The position numbers and the translations under genes were made by a program. Below the pieces are notes generated by a model that saw nothing but the letters and a program-made list of their open reading frames with translations, did no database searches and was not told the DNA's origin. A stretch of DNA of 5,596 nucleotides from Eshraghiella sp045124255. GTDB lineage: Bacteria; Bacillota; Clostridia; Lachnospirales; Lachnospiraceae. The first letter of the stretch is position 1. Each line of letters opens with the position of its first letter. The stretch is taken from contig JBGVLM010000068.1 of assembly GCA_045124255.1 (NCBI GenBank), positions 1-5,596 of the forward strand, in the 5' to 3' direction. Shown here in pieces: positions 5,501 through 5,596 of the stretch.

Positions 5501-5596
5501 CACGAAGCCTGAAGATATAAAAACACGATATACCGGAAAATGGAACATTACACTTATAATAGGTGACGGAAGTGATACAATAACCATTGAAAGTTT
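2421..5596 (+). CDS. Exported PD-(D/E)XK nuclease-like / FrpC-type self-processing / RTX protein (3' partial)
   Basis: The frame is open for 1058 codons and runs off the window. The order is: Sec signal peptide 1-31; nuclease-like domain about 45-210 with D116, E129-V-K131 and Q147-x3-Y151; hydrophobic signal-like stretch about 299-322; an FrpC-type module from D384-P385 to about 514, with EF-hand-like loops starting at D430, D467 and D489; a helical region about 570-760 with SRGGNIDAR (624-632) and NPNANAAAIL; RTX repeats 788-834; a haemolysin-type calcium-binding-related domain about 843-904; a longer RTX block 929-1013; and a second such domain cut at the edge. I infer a secreted, calcium-folded protein that cleaves itself at Asp384-Pro385 and frees the nuclease. 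Its closeness to the upstream units suggests a toxin with immunity genes. Alternatives are a secreted DNase for nutrition or biofilm, or a surface protein with an inactive nuclease fold. The module assignments are firm; the overall role is inferred. Confidence 0.9.
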   Translation, partial: MKIKRKLRKLIAGFLAIILTVSAIPHVQVYAEENIGVVDYLKAETETCMEGVLASMSEHEAGKWHKAIFDDLFYWNSFHNAVQRDIRNRYPKMEEKELWIPFYNEKGEKIGNGRADLSMEQEGTVYIWEVKPESYSELPKRLLAQAQLEKYVSAKINYKKGSTQISGGTTYLEKTLIRSDYKEHVIYEINYRVEVDGLIFYDFTRHSKKEELSNEEVSLPCSETNNATISQYSKVRSTSDTINSDYITEPQYGIEVEVDIAKLIALVTVANAWGSYHDRINSNPSTSNSLSTSISLCCKKFVVSAAAVSGMFMLSPETVNAAEINDAIYEFELALETYGGVDIVDELMEALEAEDEEKIEELIKKIQDESGKYSEASKAEQPKDPLIIDLGEEGTELTTLANGVNFDLDNNEFAERTAWIGTQDGFLAYDRNENGKIDNGGELFGDRVILKDGSQAESGFDALAEMDENKDKKIDSSDSDFDKLRVWIDSNHNGISEEEEIKSLSEHGITSISLEHSEISVVDEQTGTRMAETADVELNIDGTTFLTSICEFWFPVNSSDTTQGDSVTAGNVPDINQAIVNDESGELLELCCSFGESENIAQKHYYLKQILYFISGAADIDADSRGGNIDARNLKVVEQFMGREFSGVGGNNPNANAAAILEEIYTDIERQYYNLLNLYCEFGGYLNVVYECENENGEEELNLAFLNYIITAKMQNNEDVDMLVYDLGVYLNSYDEINSTAYYQDYCDYYSSISEHYAEVVEFTKELNVYMGTDGDDLHTGLDVSEFIYGGAGNDELFGRSGNDYFDGGTGDDYLEGSFGDDIYLLYKGCGSDTIMDYDGVNKICFTDNTELEDIKVSLSGTSDIRLRIDGSDDVITIQYFRQHESYRNFYLEFSDGTKIHVEDENSPFRTLYGTSDNDRIISIYENSTLYGLEGDDMLSCENGENILYGGNGSDTLNGGSGVDRLYGGAGNDSLYGGYGDDMLDGGAGDDYFQGEGGNDTYIFYKGSGNDIILDGEGTSTIKFTDDTKPEDIKTRYTGKWNITLIIGDGSDTITIES
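2553..3050 (+). other. PD-(D/E)XK (restriction endonuclease fold) nuclease-like domain
   Basis: Visible motifs are GRADL with D116, then after 12 residues WEVKP with E129 and K131, then AQAQLEKY with Q147 and Y151. The D-x(n)-E-x-K core is the metal-binding and catalytic signature of the fold, and QxxxY is known from RecB- and lambda-exonuclease-type members. GRAD followed by WEVK with a downstream Gln resembles restriction-endonuclease-type toxin domains of polymorphic toxin systems. All key residues are present, so activity is plausible. The assignment rests on motif reading, without a profile search, and the domain borders are approximate. Confidence 0.7.
3315..3386 (+). other. Internal hydrophobic, signal-peptide-like segment
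   Basis: Residues 299-322 read as Lys-Lys, then a hydrophobic run (FVVSAAAVSGMFML), then Ser-Pro-Glu and V-N-A-A. This has the basic, hydrophobic and cleavage parts of a second signal peptide, some 270 residues inside the mature protein. It may be a relic of a formerly independent RTX protein, a membrane-inserting segment, or a chance helix. No usable start codon lies just before it. Confidence 0.5.
3570..3962 (+). other. FrpC-type calcium-dependent self-processing module
   Basis: Residues 384-514 match the order I know for this module: Asp-Pro followed by LIIDLG, then FDLDNNEFAERTAWIG, DGFLAYDRNENGKID, GGELFGD, GFDALAEMDENKDKKID, LRVWIDSNHNGISEEEE and HGITSISL. In Neisseria meningitidis FrpC, Ca2+ binding triggers cleavage of the Asp-Pro bond at the start of this module, and the freed Asp can form an isopeptide bond with a lysine of another protein. 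Here the scissile pair would be D384-P385 (3570-3575). Three acidic loops, from D430, D467 and D489, supply the calcium ligands. The module match is clear; cleavage in this protein is predicted by homology. Confidence 0.85.
4140..4703 (+). other. Helical RTX-associated middle region
   Basis: Residues about 574-760 hold SRGGNIDAR (624-632), FMGREFSGVGGNNPNANAAA (641-660) and a following tyrosine-rich helical stretch. From memory, the same motif order sits between the self-processing module and the RTX repeats in many proteobacterial RTX proteins. Its function is unknown to me. It probably acts as a spacer or a folding domain. Confidence 0.65.
4782..4922 (+). repeat. RTX nonapeptide repeat block 1
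   Basis: Residues 788-834 contain about five GGxGxDxx-type repeats: YGGAGNDEL, FGRSGNDYF, DGGTGDDYL, EGSFGDDIY and the degenerate KGCGSD. These fold into a parallel beta-roll that binds Ca2+ between turns. A degenerate GTDGDDL precedes the block at about 773. Confidence 0.92.
4947..5132 (+). other. Haemolysin-type calcium-binding-related domain 1
   Basis: Residues about 843-904 begin ICFTDNTELEDIKV and include LRIDGSDDVITIQYF and LEFSDGTKIHVED. This follows the pattern of the domain that caps RTX blocks (F-x-D-x-T-x-x-D-[IL] start, F-x-DGT end). It separates the two RTX blocks. Confidence 0.75.
5205..5459 (+). repeat. RTX nonapeptide repeat block 2
   Basis: Residues 929-1013 hold about nine repeats, including YGGNGSDTL, NGGSGVDRL, YGGAGNDSL, YGGYGDDML, DGGAGDDYF and QGEGGNDTY. 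It is longer and more regular than block 1. At the DNA level the units form imperfect 27-base tandem repeats rich in GGCGGA and GGAGG. Confidence 0.94.
5481..5596 (+). other. Haemolysin-type calcium-binding-related domain 2 (cut by window edge)
   Basis: From about residue 1021, IKFTDDTKPEDIKTRY and later LIIGDGSDTITIES repeat the pattern of the first such domain at 843-904. The RTX plus cap arrangement is therefore duplicated, and further repeats or a C-terminal domain probably lie beyond the window. Confidence 0.7.

Overview
The window reads as one gene cluster, all on the + strand, from a low-GC Gram-positive bacterium. A clostridial organism of the Lachnospiraceae type is my best guess. 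The grounds are AT-rich coding sequence, Lys/Ile/Asn/Glu-rich proteins, a purine-rich AGGAGG ribosome binding site and a long Lys/Arg-rich Sec signal peptide. The taxon is inferred; no marker gene is present.

Layout. Positions 1-803 hold the 3' end of a cytosolic-type gene whose start lies upstream. Positions 818-2407 hold a related gene in which two further copies of the same unit are fused head to tail into one 529-residue protein. Positions 2421 to the window end (5596) hold a large exported protein, open for 1058 codons and continuing past the window. The gaps between genes are only 14 and 13 bases. No promoter, terminator, RNA gene, CRISPR array or insertion sequence is visible, and no gene-free stretch exceeds 20 bases. 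The three genes are most simply one operon that starts upstream.

The large protein has this order: Sec signal peptide (residues 1-31); a probable PD-(D/E)XK nuclease domain (about 45-210) with D116, E129-x-K131 and a Q147-x3-Y151 motif; a linker with a second signal-like hydrophobic stretch (about 299-322); a module closely resembling the Ca2+-dependent self-processing module of Neisseria FrpC, starting at Asp384-Pro385 and containing three EF-hand-like loops; a helical middle region of the kind that accompanies this module in RTX proteins; and two blocks of RTX nonapeptide repeats, each followed by a haemolysin-type calcium-binding-related domain. The second of these domains is cut by the window edge.

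Working model (inference): an exported nuclease toxin whose N-terminal nuclease is released, or transferred to another protein, by calcium-triggered cleavage at Asp-Pro after export. The three tandem paralogous units upstream are candidate immunity proteins. The nuclease sits at the N-terminus and the candidate immunity genes lie upstream, which mirrors the usual polymorphic-toxin order (toxin at the C-terminus, immunity gene downstream). The immunity role rests on context and copy pattern only; I do not recognise the family with certainty.
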